From NCBI GenBank assembly GCA_900471925.1, contig UCGV01000005.1, positions 62,001 to 126,000 of the forward strand: 64,000 nt of DNA, in the 5' to 3' direction. The DNA comes from Hyphomicrobiales bacterium (lineage in GTDB: Bacteria; Pseudomonadota; Alphaproteobacteria; Rhizobiales; Rhizobiaceae). Below are positions 1 to 7,720 of the stretch, one piece after another. Position numbers and translations under genes: made by a program. How positions within the stretch are numbered: position 1 is the first letter of the stretch; each line of letters opens with the position of its first letter. The notes under the pieces are model-generated. The model was not told the DNA's origin. It did not search any database and was given only the letters and a program-made list of their open reading frames with translations.

Positions 1-386
1 GCTGTCGGCCGCTGCAGGATCGGCTTGATATCCGACTGGAAAGGATAGGGCGTCATGCTTGTCACGATCGGCGCGCCAATCCTTGCCGCGAGTTCGACGC
101 CGCGCTTGTAAGCATCCAGATTCACGCGTGAAACCGGAGCGCCGTCTCCGCGTGAAAACGGCAGATTGTAAAAGAAGTTGGTCAGGGTCAACCCTTCACC
201 GTCGGCGACAGACTTGAGTTCCCGGATCGTCTCGTTGGTGTAATAACCGAGCATGTCGACCGACCATGCCGTCAGCTCGAAGCCCTTGCAGCCTGTAGCC
301 GCCAGTCGTCGCAGGGCAGCCGCATAGGGCGGGTTCCAGTTGAATGTCCAAATCGGTGAACCGAAAAAAAGTGCCTGGGCTCCCAT
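1..386 (-). CDS. Sugar phosphate isomerase/epimerase family protein (3' end outside window)
   Basis: The reading frame starts at the ATG at 386 behind a GGAGGAC ribosome binding site and runs off the left edge after 128 codons. The visible N-terminus begins MGAQALFFGSPIWTF and has the alternating strands and helices of xylose-isomerase-like TIM barrels, including GCKGFELTAW and AARIGAPIVTSM, which match the first barrel strands of this superfamily. Members isomerise, epimerise or dehydrate sugars in the cytoplasm; the catalytic acidic and histidine residues would be in the missing half, so the substrate cannot be named. It lies downstream of the LacI gene on the same strand, and two LacI-type palindromes sit in its promoter region, so it is probably controlled by that repressor. 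Confidence 0.75.
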   Translation of the reverse strand, partial: MGAQALFFGSPIWTFNWNPPYAAALRRLAATGCKGFELTAWSVDMLGYYTNETIRELKSVADGEGLTLTNFFYNLPFSRGDGAPVSRVNLDAYKRGVELAARIGAPIVTSMTPYPFQSDIKPILQRPT

Positions 387-452
387 GCTGTCCTCCCATG
401 GTCATCGCAGCATTCTTAACCTTCGGAGCGCTCCAATCCGCTCTAAAAGTCA

Positions 453-470
453 ATTCGTAACGTTACGAAT
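453..470. promoter_or_regulatory. LacI-family operator candidate 1 (perfect 18-bp palindrome)
   Basis: ATTCGTAACGTTACGAAT is a perfect palindrome with the central CG typical of LacI/GalR-family operators. It lies 67 bp upstream of the epimerase start codon and just downstream of a minus-strand TTGACA (489-494), so it overlaps the expected -10 region and would block transcription when bound. The obvious candidate ligand is the LacI protein encoded upstream. Confidence 0.72.
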
Positions 471-540
471 GAACTTCGAAATTGATGCTGTCAACGGCTA
501 AAGTTCGCTGCTCATTGATGAGCTGTGCTCAAAAAGCCGA

Positions 541-558
541 ATCCGCAACGTTACGAAT
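541..558. promoter_or_regulatory. LacI-family operator candidate 2
   Basis: ATCCGCAACGTTACGAAT differs from the perfect palindrome at 453-470 at only two positions, both in the left arm. The centres are 88 bp apart, about eight helical turns, a spacing compatible with repressor looping. It lies just beyond the stop codon of the LacI gene. Confidence 0.65.
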
Positions 559-590
559 ATGTTGTTAGGCAGCGTGTTTTTGATGCCGAT

Positions 591-1649
591 CTAGCGCAAG
601 CTGAATTCGCTGCGTCGCTCGACGAAACTGGCGCGGACAATCTCGGCCAGACTGGATGCCGGCTCGCCCTGAATCGACCGGAAGAGCAGATCGCTGAGGC
701 GCTGTCCGATGATGAAATTTGGGAAATAGTAGGTGCTCAGCGGCGGATTGTAGAAATCATGAAGTCGATTTCCGGAATAGGTCAGGATCGAAAAATCCTC
801 CCCGACCTTTCGCCCGAGATCGGCAAGCGCTGCAACGAAACCGAGGGCCGCCTCGTCGCTTGCCACGAAGGCGCTGGTGACGTCAGGATATTTGGCAAGC
901 GCATCCACCGCGATCTTCCTGCCACTGTCAGGCGTGGTAGCGGTAAAGAACATCCGTTCATCAGGAACCGTCAGGTTCCTGTGATTGAATTCGCTCGTCC
1001 AACCCTTGATGAACTGCAGACTGTAGGTGAACTGGCTCGACGGCGCGACGAGAAGCGGTGACTGGTGTCCTGCATCGAGCAGGCGGGCGGCAGCCGCCGC
1101 ACCGATTTCCTCGTGATCGATATCGATGCTCGGGTGTTTGCTCAAAAGTTCGGTGCGACCAAAAGTGACGAAAGGCATGCCGACTTCCAGCAGGTACTTC
1201 ACGCGATCGTCCTGCGGCCTCGTATGGGTGAGGATGATGCCGTCGACGGCGCCGTCCTCGACTAAATCGCGCACCGTTGCCAGCGGGTCGTCTGCCTGAA
1301 ATTGGGGCGCGACCGTCGTGCGGTATCCGCGCTGCTTCATCGCGCCGCAGAATCCTTCGATCAGTGAAGCGACGACGATGTTCATTTCCCCATCGCGGTG
1401 GAACGGTATGACAACACCAACAGCATGGGTCTTGCCCGTCCTGAGATTGATACCACCCAGGTTCGGCCGGTAACCGAGGTCGGATGCGGCTTTCTTGACA
1501 AGATCGATGGTCTCGCGGTTGACCTCAGGGCCATCCTTGAGCGCGCGACTGACGGTCGTAACGGAAAGGCCGAGCGACTTTGCTACCGTGCGCAGGGTCA
1601 CCCGCTGCGCACCTGTGCGCGATGCCGGCAGTCTTTTATGATCCGCCAC
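591..1649 (-). CDS. LacI-family transcriptional regulator
   Basis: A 352-residue protein with the LacI/GalR layout. The N-terminal helix-turn-helix is at about residues 17-37 (VAKSLGLSVTTVSRAL), followed by the hinge (DLGYRPNLGGINLR) and a periplasmic-binding-protein-like effector domain (AVGVVIPFHRDGE onward). I chose the GTG at 1649 because GGAGGA lies at the right distance; the longer in-frame TTG at 1664 would overlap that ribosome binding site. It precedes the truncated epimerase on the same strand and is divergent from the aldo/keto reductase. Two near-identical palindromes beyond its stop codon are likely its operators. The effector, presumably a sugar or derivative, is unknown. Confidence 0.9.
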   Translation of the reverse strand: MADHKRLPASRTGAQRVTLRTVAKSLGLSVTTVSRALKDGPEVNRETIDLVKKAASDLGYRPNLGGINLRTGKTHAVGVVIPFHRDGEMNIVVASLIEGFCGAMKQRGYRTTVAPQFQADDPLATVRDLVEDGAVDGIILTHTRPQDDRVKYLLEVGMPFVTFGRTELLSKHPSIDIDHEEIGAAAAARLLDAGHQSPLLVAPSSQFTYSLQFIKGWTSEFNHRNLTVPDERMFFTATTPDSGRKIAVDALAKYPDVTSAFVASDEAALGFVAALADLGRKVGEDFSILTYSGNRLHDFYNPPLSTYYFPNFIIGQRLSDLLFRSIQGEPASSLAEIVRASFVERRSEFSLR

Positions 1650-1784
1650 GCAGACTTCCTCCAATTCGACAACAGCATCCTTGTCAGCGATCTCTAGCCT
1701 ATCTCGGGAGACGCGTCCAAAAGGAGTTATTGAAGAGGGCTAAGCTTGCGCTAGCCACGCGCATACCATTCGCTTAATAGGCGG

Positions 1785-1800
1785 ATAACCGTTTGGTTAT
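1785..1800. promoter_or_regulatory. Inverted repeat upstream of aldo/keto reductase
   Basis: ATAACC and GGTTAT form perfect 6-bp arms around a GTTT spacer, 25 bp upstream of the reductase start and between it and the divergent LacI gene. The position suits a repressor site, but the sequence is unlike the CGTTACG operators on the other side of lacI, so the binding protein is unknown. Confidence 0.3.
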
Positions 1801-1825
1801 TTTGCAACGCTCTGAGGTATTCATC

Positions 1826-2755
1826 ATGAAATTCTACAAATTTCCCCAGACAGACCTGGACGTATCGAGCGTCATCCTCGGGATGATGCGGATCGTCAAC
1901 ATGAGCAATGGCGAGATCCAGCAGTTGGTGGGCGGCGCACGGGATGCGGGCGTCACCTTCATCGACCATGCCGACATCTACGGCGGGGCGCCGCATCGCT
2001 GCGAGACCCGTTTCGGCGAAGCGATTTCGCTGACCGCTGCCGAGCGCGAAAAACTTCTGATCCAGAGCAAGGTCGGCATCCGCAAGGGATTTTTCGATTT
2101 CTCTGCCGAGCATATTCTGGCCTCGGTGGATCTGTCGCTTGCAGCGCTGAAGACCGAATACCTCGATGTGCTTCTGCTGCATCGCCCCGACACGCTCGTC
2201 GAGCCCGAGGAAGTGGCGGCCGCCTTCGATAAGCTGAAGTCCGCCGGCAAGGTTCGCCATTTCGGTGTCTCCAATCATACGCCGGGCCAGGTCGAATTGC
2301 TGAAGACGGCAGTCAAGCAGCCGCTCATGGTCAATCAGGTACAGCTCAGCATTACCCATGCGCCGCTGATCGCTTCGGGCGTTGCCGCCAACATGGCCGG
2401 GCTCGATCAGTCGATCGACCGTGACAACGGCCTCCTCGATTATTCACGCATCAATGGCATGATGTTGCAGGCCTGGTCACCGTTCCAGAAGGGTTTCTTC
2501 GACGGCGTCTTCCTTGGAGATCATGAAAATTTCGCCGAACTGAACGATGCGATCGATGAACTCGCAAAGGCCTATGGCGTGACGCCGACAGGTATCGCTG
2601 TTGCCTGGATCACGCGTCATCCGGCGAAGATCCAGGTCGTCCTCGGCACCACCAAGCCGGAGCGCGTGGTCGAAGCCGCCGCCGGTTCCGATGTGACGCT
2701 GACCCGCGAGGAATGGTACCGGCTGTTCAGAGCTGCGGGACATACCCTGCCCTGA
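1826..2755 (+). CDS. Aldo/keto reductase
   Basis: A 309-residue member of the NAD(P)H-dependent aldo/keto reductase superfamily, closest in layout to the YdhF-like group. The catalytic tetrad can be traced: Asp and Tyr in DHADIYGG (about residues 45-52), Lys in LLIQSKVGI, and His in DVLLLHRPD. HFGVSNHTPGQVELL follows, and the C-terminal cofactor segment includes VVLGTTKPERV. It should reduce or oxidise carbonyls of sugars or similar compounds in the cytoplasm. I chose the ATG at 1826, with GAGG upstream, over a TTG 33 bp earlier that would put the inverted repeat inside the gene. The gene is divergent from lacI and ends facing the phosphatase gene. Confidence 0.85.
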   Translation: MKFYKFPQTDLDVSSVILGMMRIVNMSNGEIQQLVGGARDAGVTFIDHADIYGGAPHRCETRFGEAISLTAAEREKLLIQSKVGIRKGFFDFSAEHILASVDLSLAALKTEYLDVLLLHRPDTLVEPEEVAAAFDKLKSAGKVRHFGVSNHTPGQVELLKTAVKQPLMVNQVQLSITHAPLIASGVAANMAGLDQSIDRDNGLLDYSRINGMMLQAWSPFQKGFFDGVFLGDHENFAELNDAIDELAKAYGVTPTGIAVAWITRHPAKIQVVLGTTKPERVVEAAAGSDVTLTREEWYRLFRAAGHTLP

Positions 2756-2766
2756 TCCATCGATAG

Positions 2767-2799
2767 GATCTGTCCGCCCGATCATTCGGCGGACAGATC
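2767..2799. terminator. Bidirectional terminator hairpin
   Basis: A perfect 12-bp stem (GATCTGTCCGCC with its complement) and a 9-nt loop fill the gap between the convergent reductase and phosphatase genes. There is no long T-run, but position and stem strength suit a terminator used from both sides. Confidence 0.6.
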
Positions 2800-2825
2800 T
2801 CATGTTGCGACCGGCATGAATACGT

Positions 2826-3569
2826 TCAAGCGTGCAGGCGCGCCTCAAGGCTCCGGATATCCGCGTCGCTCAGTCCGATCTGTGCGAGATAGGCTGTGAC
2901 GCCGGCATAACGTGCGGCAAGATGCGCGAGCATGCGTGCCATGCTGTGGGGCGTCGACGCGAGAATGAGGTGTGCGAGCTCGCTCGGAACCCCGCGTGCG
3001 ACTGCCCGCGCATGGAAATCGGCGAGCAAAGGTGCGAATATCGTTCCGGTCAGCGCATAATCTTCGATGATCGTCTTCTCGTCGATGCCGGCAAGTGCCA
3101 ACATCAGGGCGGCAATGATGCCGGTGCGATCCTTGCCGGCCGTGCAATGGAACAGAACAATCCCATCCGGCGCGTTTGCGATCGACGTCAGCACCTTGAC
3201 GATCGCCGGCTGGCAGTTGTCGAGGGCATGGCAGTAGCGCTCACCCATATCGAAATCGGCCGATTGTGCCGCCATCATTTCGACAGGCGCAAGGGCCGAA
3301 AACAGCGAGACATTTTCGTAGCGAACGCGTGCGTTGCCGACAAACGGATTGGCCTCGCGTGCGAGTTCCTGTGGATTGCGCAAGTCGATCACTGTCGTGA
3401 CCCCGTGGGCGATCAGCGCCTCGATATCGGTCTCCGTCAGCGCATGCAGAGCGTCGCCGCGCAGGAGCGAACGCCAGCGCGTCTGCCTGCCGTCGATAGC
3501 CGTGTAGCCGCCGAGGTCGCGCACGTTGCGGGCGCCGGCAAGCGCGATATGTCTTTCATAATTTTGCAT
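2826..3569 (-). CDS. Tyrosine-protein-phosphatase-like protein (Tyr_phosphatase_3 type)
   Basis: A 247-residue cytoplasmic protein. It has the N-terminal NVRDLGGYTAIDG signature of bacterial tyrosine-phosphatase-like proteins, an aspartate-containing segment VTTVIDLRNPQEL, and the CX5R P-loop HCTAGKDRTG at about residues 140-149, with catalytic Cys and Arg intact. The family hydrolyses phosphomonoesters on tyrosine, phosphoinositides or small molecules. It is the last gene of the ABC importer operon, starting 2 nt after the permease stop, so it is cotranscribed. Together with the metallophosphoesterase at the other end of the operon, this suggests the imported compound may be phosphorylated; the substrate is inference. 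Confidence 0.82.
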   Translation of the reverse strand: MQNYERHIALAGARNVRDLGGYTAIDGRQTRWRSLLRGDALHALTETDIEALIAHGVTTVIDLRNPQELAREANPFVGNARVRYENVSLFSALAPVEMMAAQSADFDMGERYCHALDNCQPAIVKVLTSIANAPDGIVLFHCTAGKDRTGIIAALMLALAGIDEKTIIEDYALTGTIFAPLLADFHARAVARGVPSELAHLILASTPHSMARMLAHLAARYAGVTAYLAQIGLSDADIRSLEARLHA

Positions 3570-3571
3570 GA

Positions 3572-4432
3572 TCAGCGGATTCCGGATTTCATGAAGGATT
3601 CGATGACGTGGCGCTGGAGGACGAGATAGATCACCAGGATCGGCAGGCTGGCGAGCGCAGCTGCTGCCATCAACGGTCCCCAGAGGTTGCCTTCCTGGGT
3701 CATGAACATCTGCAGGCCGAGCTGCACGACCGAGTTTTCAGGCTTGCGGGAAAGGAGCAGCGGCCAGAAATATTCGTTCCAGGCGGAAATGAAGGCGATG
3801 ATCGAAAGGGATGCGATCGGTGCGCCCATATTGGGCGTAACGATCTGCCAGAGGATGCGGAAGCTGCGTGCTCCATCCATGCGCGCGGCCTCCAGCACCT
3901 CGGTCGGGAAAGCCCGCATGGCGTGATAGAGAAGCATGATTGCAAAAGCGTGGGCGGCGTTTGGAACGACGAGACCCGTCAAGGTATCGAGCAAGCCAAG
4001 CCGTGAGGCGAGCACATAGTTCGGGATCATCGTCACCTGGAACGGCACGAGCCAGGAAAGCGCAATCAGGCCGTGGACGATCGACGACAATCGCATCCGC
4101 CAGCGCACCAGCGAATAGGCCGCAAACATGCCGGTCACGACTTGCAGAAAGGCGGTGGCGGCTGAAACGACCGTCGTGTTGAACAGCATCTGCAACATCG
4201 GCACGCGCGTCAGGACGAAGATGTAATTGTCCAAGGTCGGATGCGATGGCCACAGTTCGGTCGAGAAGATCTCGTTGTCGGCTCGCAGCGACGTGACGAT
4301 CATCCAGTAGATCGGAAAGATCGAAAGGAAGGACAGCAGCACCATGACGGCGTGCACCCCGAATTTGCGCGCAAACCCACGGGAGGACGCAGGCCGGCCC
4401 GGCTTGTGATCGTCGAAGGCATCAGTTGTCAT
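3572..4432 (-). CDS. ABC sugar-type importer permease (MalG/UgpE family)
   Basis: A 286-residue inner-membrane permease with about six transmembrane helices, starting VHAVMVLLSFLSIFPIYWM. The EAA loop that contacts the ATPase reads EAARMDGARSFRILWQ. It belongs to the CUT1 carbohydrate and glycerophosphate importers. I chose the ATG at 4432, which overlaps the end of the upstream permease gene by 11 nt; a TTG at 4441 sits too close to the GAGG site. The partner is the MalF-type permease just upstream. No ATPase gene is present in this operon. Confidence 0.9.
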   Translation of the reverse strand: MTTDAFDDHKPGRPASSRGFARKFGVHAVMVLLSFLSIFPIYWMIVTSLRADNEIFSTELWPSHPTLDNYIFVLTRVPMLQMLFNTTVVSAATAFLQVVTGMFAAYSLVRWRMRLSSIVHGLIALSWLVPFQVTMIPNYVLASRLGLLDTLTGLVVPNAAHAFAIMLLYHAMRAFPTEVLEAARMDGARSFRILWQIVTPNMGAPIASLSIIAFISAWNEYFWPLLLSRKPENSVVQLGLQMFMTQEGNLWGPLMAAAALASLPILVIYLVLQRHVIESFMKSGIR

Positions 4433-5375
4433 AGAAGGCAAACCTCTTCGTCAGCCACATGCAGAGAGCTGCAAGCACCGCAAACCCGGCAAAGGCGATC
4501 ATGCCCGCGGCCGAACTCCAGCCGGCCGAAAGCGTCTGGAAACCGTATTCCCAGAGCAGGTAGAAGATGTTGGTGGTGGACTTCAGCGGACCGCCATTGG
4601 TCAACACATTGATATAGGCGAAGCTCCATTGCGCGCCGAACAGTACCGTCATCATCGACAGGAGCAGGATGGTCGGCGAAAGCAGCGGCAACCTGATGTC
4701 GCAGATGATGCGCCAGCGGCTGGCGCCGTCGATGCGCGCGGCCTCGATATAGGATGGATTGATGCCGGCATTGGCGGCGGAAAAGAGCAGGGTCGAGAAA
4801 CCGATCAGCTTCCAGCCGGTGATCCAGGTGAGCGTCGGCAACGCGTAGGCGGGATCGGTCAGGAAACCGATGCGGCCGAGGCCCAGTCCCTCGAGGGCAA
4901 GCGTTATCAGCCCCTGGTCTTCGTTCAGCAGCCAGCGCCACAGGATGGCGGCAACGACAGGAGCGATGATCATCGGCACGAAGATCATCGAACGGTAGAT
5001 CGTCCGCACGCGACCGCCGAGATCCTGCGTCCAGATCGCCACGAACAGCGGGATGATCACCGACATCGGAAACAGCCCAATCGTATAATAGAGCGTGTTC
5101 CAGAGCGCGTTACGCATTTCCGGCAGGGCCAGCAAACGCTGGTAGTTGGCAAGCCCAACAAAGCGCTGCGGCGCCGTCGGCAGCATGTTCCACTGATAGA
5201 AAGACAGGCGGAAGGTTTCGACGAGTGGGATGTAGGTCCAGATCATCAGCAGGACGAGCGCCGGCGCCAGATACAGCCAGGGCGAAATGCTGAAGCGTTC
5301 GCGGGGGATGTCCGATCGCATCGAAGCCGTTTTCGCCACAGCGGGGCCGGCCACCTCTGCCTGGATTTCTGTCAT
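4422..5375 (-). CDS. ABC sugar-type importer permease (MalF/UgpA family)
   Basis: A 317-residue integral membrane protein. A short cytoplasmic N-terminus precedes the first helix (WLYLAPALVLLMIWTYIPL); about six helices in all, and an EAA loop EAARIDGASRWRIICD with the conserved EAA and G. It pairs with the MalG-type permease to form the channel for the binding protein encoded at 5456-6751. The start is the ATG at 5375, immediately preceded by an in-frame TTG, with GGAG upstream. A GC-rich stem-loop separates it from the binding-protein gene. Confidence 0.9.
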   Translation of the reverse strand: MTEIQAEVAGPAVAKTASMRSDIPRERFSISPWLYLAPALVLLMIWTYIPLVETFRLSFYQWNMLPTAPQRFVGLANYQRLLALPEMRNALWNTLYYTIGLFPMSVIIPLFVAIWTQDLGGRVRTIYRSMIFVPMIIAPVVAAILWRWLLNEDQGLITLALEGLGLGRIGFLTDPAYALPTLTWITGWKLIGFSTLLFSAANAGINPSYIEAARIDGASRWRIICDIRLPLLSPTILLLSMMTVLFGAQWSFAYINVLTNGGPLKSTTNIFYLLWEYGFQTLSAGWSSAAGMIAFAGFAVLAALCMWLTKRFAFYDN

Positions 5376-5400
5376 CAATGAAAGCTCCGCTCTGCCGCTT

Positions 5401-5431
5401 GTGAGGGGCGGCCCTCGTTGCCGCCCCTCAC
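5401..5431 (-). other. Intra-operon stem-loop after binding-protein gene
   Basis: GTGAGGGGCGG pairs perfectly with CCGCCCCTCAC (11 bp, 9-nt loop) between the binding-protein stop and the first permease start. There is no T-run. Stem-loops at this position often stabilise the upstream mRNA so that binding protein exceeds permease; the same arrangement recurs at 18252 and 27197. Confidence 0.6.
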
Positions 5432-5455
5432 CTCCTCGTAGAGATCAGGGCAGCC

Positions 5456-6751
5456 TCACGGCATCAGATCCTGGCCCTGCTCCTGCGCGGTCTTCAGGGT
5501 TTCCACCGGATCGCCGTTGCCGAAGACGGCTTCGCGAACGCTGTCCATCATCATCTTTTCGACCTGGCGATAATTCGGGCCGGGGAAGGCCATGTTCGCG
5601 GTCAGGTGATCGAGCTGCTTGATGTTGGCCCGGAACATCGGGTTTTCCTTGAGCCAGGGGCCGAGATAGTTGGGATCATCAACGATATCGAGACGCAGCG
5701 GCAGATAGCCGATCTTGCTGGTGATGATCGTGTAGGCTTCCTTGCTCGTCAGGTACTTGAGCAGTTCATAGGAGGCGCGCTGCTTTTCTGGATCCTTGCT
5801 GAAGACGAAGAGGGCGCTGCCGGAATTGGTCGGTGCTGTCGGCTTGTCGCCGAAGGAAGGCATCGGGGCCAGACGCAGTTCGAACTTGCCCTGCGCCGAC
5901 TTCTTGACGCTGGACAGAAGGGCGCTCGTGTAGAGGAACATGCCCATATTACCGGCGGCAAACGTATCGGATGCGCTGGCAGGATCGATCTTGGCGTGGG
6001 CGCCGCTGTCGACCATACCGCGCAGCATCTTGACGGCGTCAGCTGCATTCGTGTCGGCGAAGGTCAGCTTGTCGCCGTCGCGTACCTTGCCGCCGTTCGA
6101 CATGACGATCGACTGATAAACGAAGGTGCCGTCAGTTGGGCCATAAGCACCGGGGAAGAAGCCGTTCTTTCCGGTCTTTTCCTTGATTGCCTTGCCGGCA
6201 GCGTTGACTTCGTCCCAGGTTCTCGGCGGCTTGTCGGGATCGAGACCCGCCTGCTTGAAGAGGTCGGCATTGTAAAACAGGATCGGCGTCGAGAAAGTGT
6301 AGGCAAGGCCATAGGTCTTGCCATCGACCTTGCCGAGCTCCAGACCCTGGGGGAGCATGCCGGCCAGATGGTCCTTCAACTCCTTGGCCTCGACCATGTC
6401 TTCGAGGGCGTTCGCGCCGAGGTCGCTGGCGATAAAGATCAGGTCGCGGAAGGTCAGCTGAGCAACGTCAGGCTGCTTGCCGGCAACGATATCGGCCTGT
6501 ACGCGCGACATGATTTCGTTGGACGGAGCTGCGACGGTCTCGACCTTGATATTGGGGAATTTCTTTTCGAAACCCGCGATCAATTCCTTGGTCGCATCGG
6601 CTCCGGCGCTCGCCGAGGCAAGATTGTAATTGTAGAAGCTGATCGTCACAGGCTTGTCGACGGCGGCAGGCATTTCGGCAAAGGCACCGAAAGGCAGGAG
6701 CGAGACGGCGGCGAGCGCCGCCGTGAACTTCAACGTGGTTCTGCGCAACAT
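5456..6751 (-). CDS. Extracellular solute-binding protein of sugar-type ABC importer
   Basis: A 431-residue periplasmic binding protein of the MalE/UgpB class. MLRRTTLKFTAALAAVSLL followed by PFGAFA is a clear Sec signal peptide, with cleavage probably after AFA. The mature start reads KPVTISFYNYNLAS, and family features follow (GADATKELIAGFEKKFPNIKVETV, GKTYGLAYTFSTPILFYN). The ATG at 6751 was chosen because AGGAG lies 6 nt upstream and the signal peptide begins there. It delivers substrate to the two downstream permeases. The ligand is not evident; flanking phosphoesterases point to a phosphorylated or phosphodiester compound, which is inference. Confidence 0.9.
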   Translation of the reverse strand: MLRRTTLKFTAALAAVSLLPFGAFAEMPAAVDKPVTISFYNYNLASASAGADATKELIAGFEKKFPNIKVETVAAPSNEIMSRVQADIVAGKQPDVAQLTFRDLIFIASDLGANALEDMVEAKELKDHLAGMLPQGLELGKVDGKTYGLAYTFSTPILFYNADLFKQAGLDPDKPPRTWDEVNAAGKAIKEKTGKNGFFPGAYGPTDGTFVYQSIVMSNGGKVRDGDKLTFADTNAADAVKMLRGMVDSGAHAKIDPASASDTFAAGNMGMFLYTSALLSSVKKSAQGKFELRLAPMPSFGDKPTAPTNSGSALFVFSKDPEKQRASYELLKYLTSKEAYTIITSKIGYLPLRLDIVDDPNYLGPWLKENPMFRANIKQLDHLTANMAFPGPNYRQVEKMMMDSVREAVFGNGDPVETLKTAQEQGQDLMP

Positions 6752-6767
6752 TTGTGTCTCCTGAAAT

Positions 6768-7610
6768 TTATTCGGCGGCAACGGGAACGGCCCGTGCCAG
6801 CAGCAATTCGAGCGGATAGGTGTTGAGTTCGGCGCGATCGGACGGCAGCGGCACAAAGGCCATGGTCAGGCCGGACGGGCGGATGGTGCCGATGCCGAAT
6901 GAGGCGCCACGTACCATGCGCAGAATGTCGGTGCGCAGGATGTCGGTCGCGGCATGCTGGCCGGTGCCGACGACGACGGGGATGCCGTGCCAGACCGAAA
7001 CGCGGTCATGATGGATGTGGCCACTGAGGATGCCAATGATGTTGCGGCCCTTCAGCAGCGCGCGGAACCGTTCCGACTGCGGGAAGTGAATGGTGCGCCA
7101 GTGGGTAGCGTCGGCCTCTTCGCCGAGTGCTGGCGGATGATGAACGACGATGAGCTTCGGCAGTTCGGGATGCGTGTCCAGCGTCGAGGCGAGCCAGTCG
7201 AACTGCTCAGGATCGATCGTGCCGCCGATCAGGCCGGGGGTCGAGGAGTCGATCGTGATGATGTGGATACCATCGACGACGATGTCGTGATCATAGGGAG
7301 CATCGGTATCTGCGGTGGCGACACCCATGCCCTCGTAGAAGCCGGGGCGTGTATCGTGATTGCCGAGCGCATAGATCACAGGCACGTCGATGCGGGCATC
7401 CATGATTTCCTTGAGCCGGCGGAAGCTATCCGCGTCGCCGCGGTTGGTGAGATCGCCGCTAGCGATCACGAATTGCGGCTTGGGCGTCACGGTCGCGACC
7501 AGGTCGAGCACCTGCTTCAGCGTTTCGGTCGTGTCGCTGTAGAGATGATCGTCATCGGCAGTGCCGATATGCAGGTCGGTGAGATGAATGAAGGTGGTAT
7601 CGCGTCGCAT
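6768..7610 (-). CDS. Metallophosphoesterase (CpdA/GpdQ-like)
   Basis: A 280-residue calcineurin-type phosphoesterase with every metal motif visible: DLHIG (residues about 10-14), GDLTNRGD, GNHDTR, VVHHPP and GHIHHD. This is the pattern of class III cyclic-nucleotide phosphodiesterases and glycerophosphodiesterases, with two metal ions cleaving a phosphodiester. No signal peptide is seen, so it acts in the cytoplasm. The ATG at 7610 has GGGAG upstream. It is the first gene of the operon and ends 16 nt before the binding-protein start. Pairing with an importer favours a nutrient phosphodiester over cAMP signalling, but this is inference. Confidence 0.85.
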   Translation of the reverse strand: MRRDTTFIHLTDLHIGTADDDHLYSDTTETLKQVLDLVATVTPKPQFVIASGDLTNRGDADSFRRLKEIMDARIDVPVIYALGNHDTRPGFYEGMGVATADTDAPYDHDIVVDGIHIITIDSSTPGLIGGTIDPEQFDWLASTLDTHPELPKLIVVHHPPALGEEADATHWRTIHFPQSERFRALLKGRNIIGILSGHIHHDRVSVWHGIPVVVGTGQHAATDILRTDILRMVRGASFGIGTIRPSGLTMAFVPLPSDRAELNTYPLELLLARAVPVAAE

Positions 7611-7673
7611 CGGAAGGCTCCCTGAGGGTTCTCTCATGGGCACCGATAGAGGGAGCGTGTTTCGCAGGCGTGA

Positions 7674-7700
7674 CGGATTTCGAATGCTGTTCGAAATCCG
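7674..7700. promoter_or_regulatory. 27-bp inverted repeat, TetR operator candidate
   Basis: CGGATTTCGAA and TTCGAAATCCG form perfect 11-bp arms around TGCTG. It lies 21 bp past the TetR stop codon and 63 bp before the metallophosphoesterase start. No T-run follows on the minus strand, so an operator for the upstream TetR protein is more likely than a terminator. Confidence 0.55.
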
Positions 7701-7720
7701 ATTGGACGAAAGCCGTCGAC

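Noticed and set aside
5606..6826. Plus-strand open frame of 406 codons
   Set aside because: Antisense to the binding-protein gene at 5456-6751, which has a signal peptide and ribosome binding site; composition is not protein-like.
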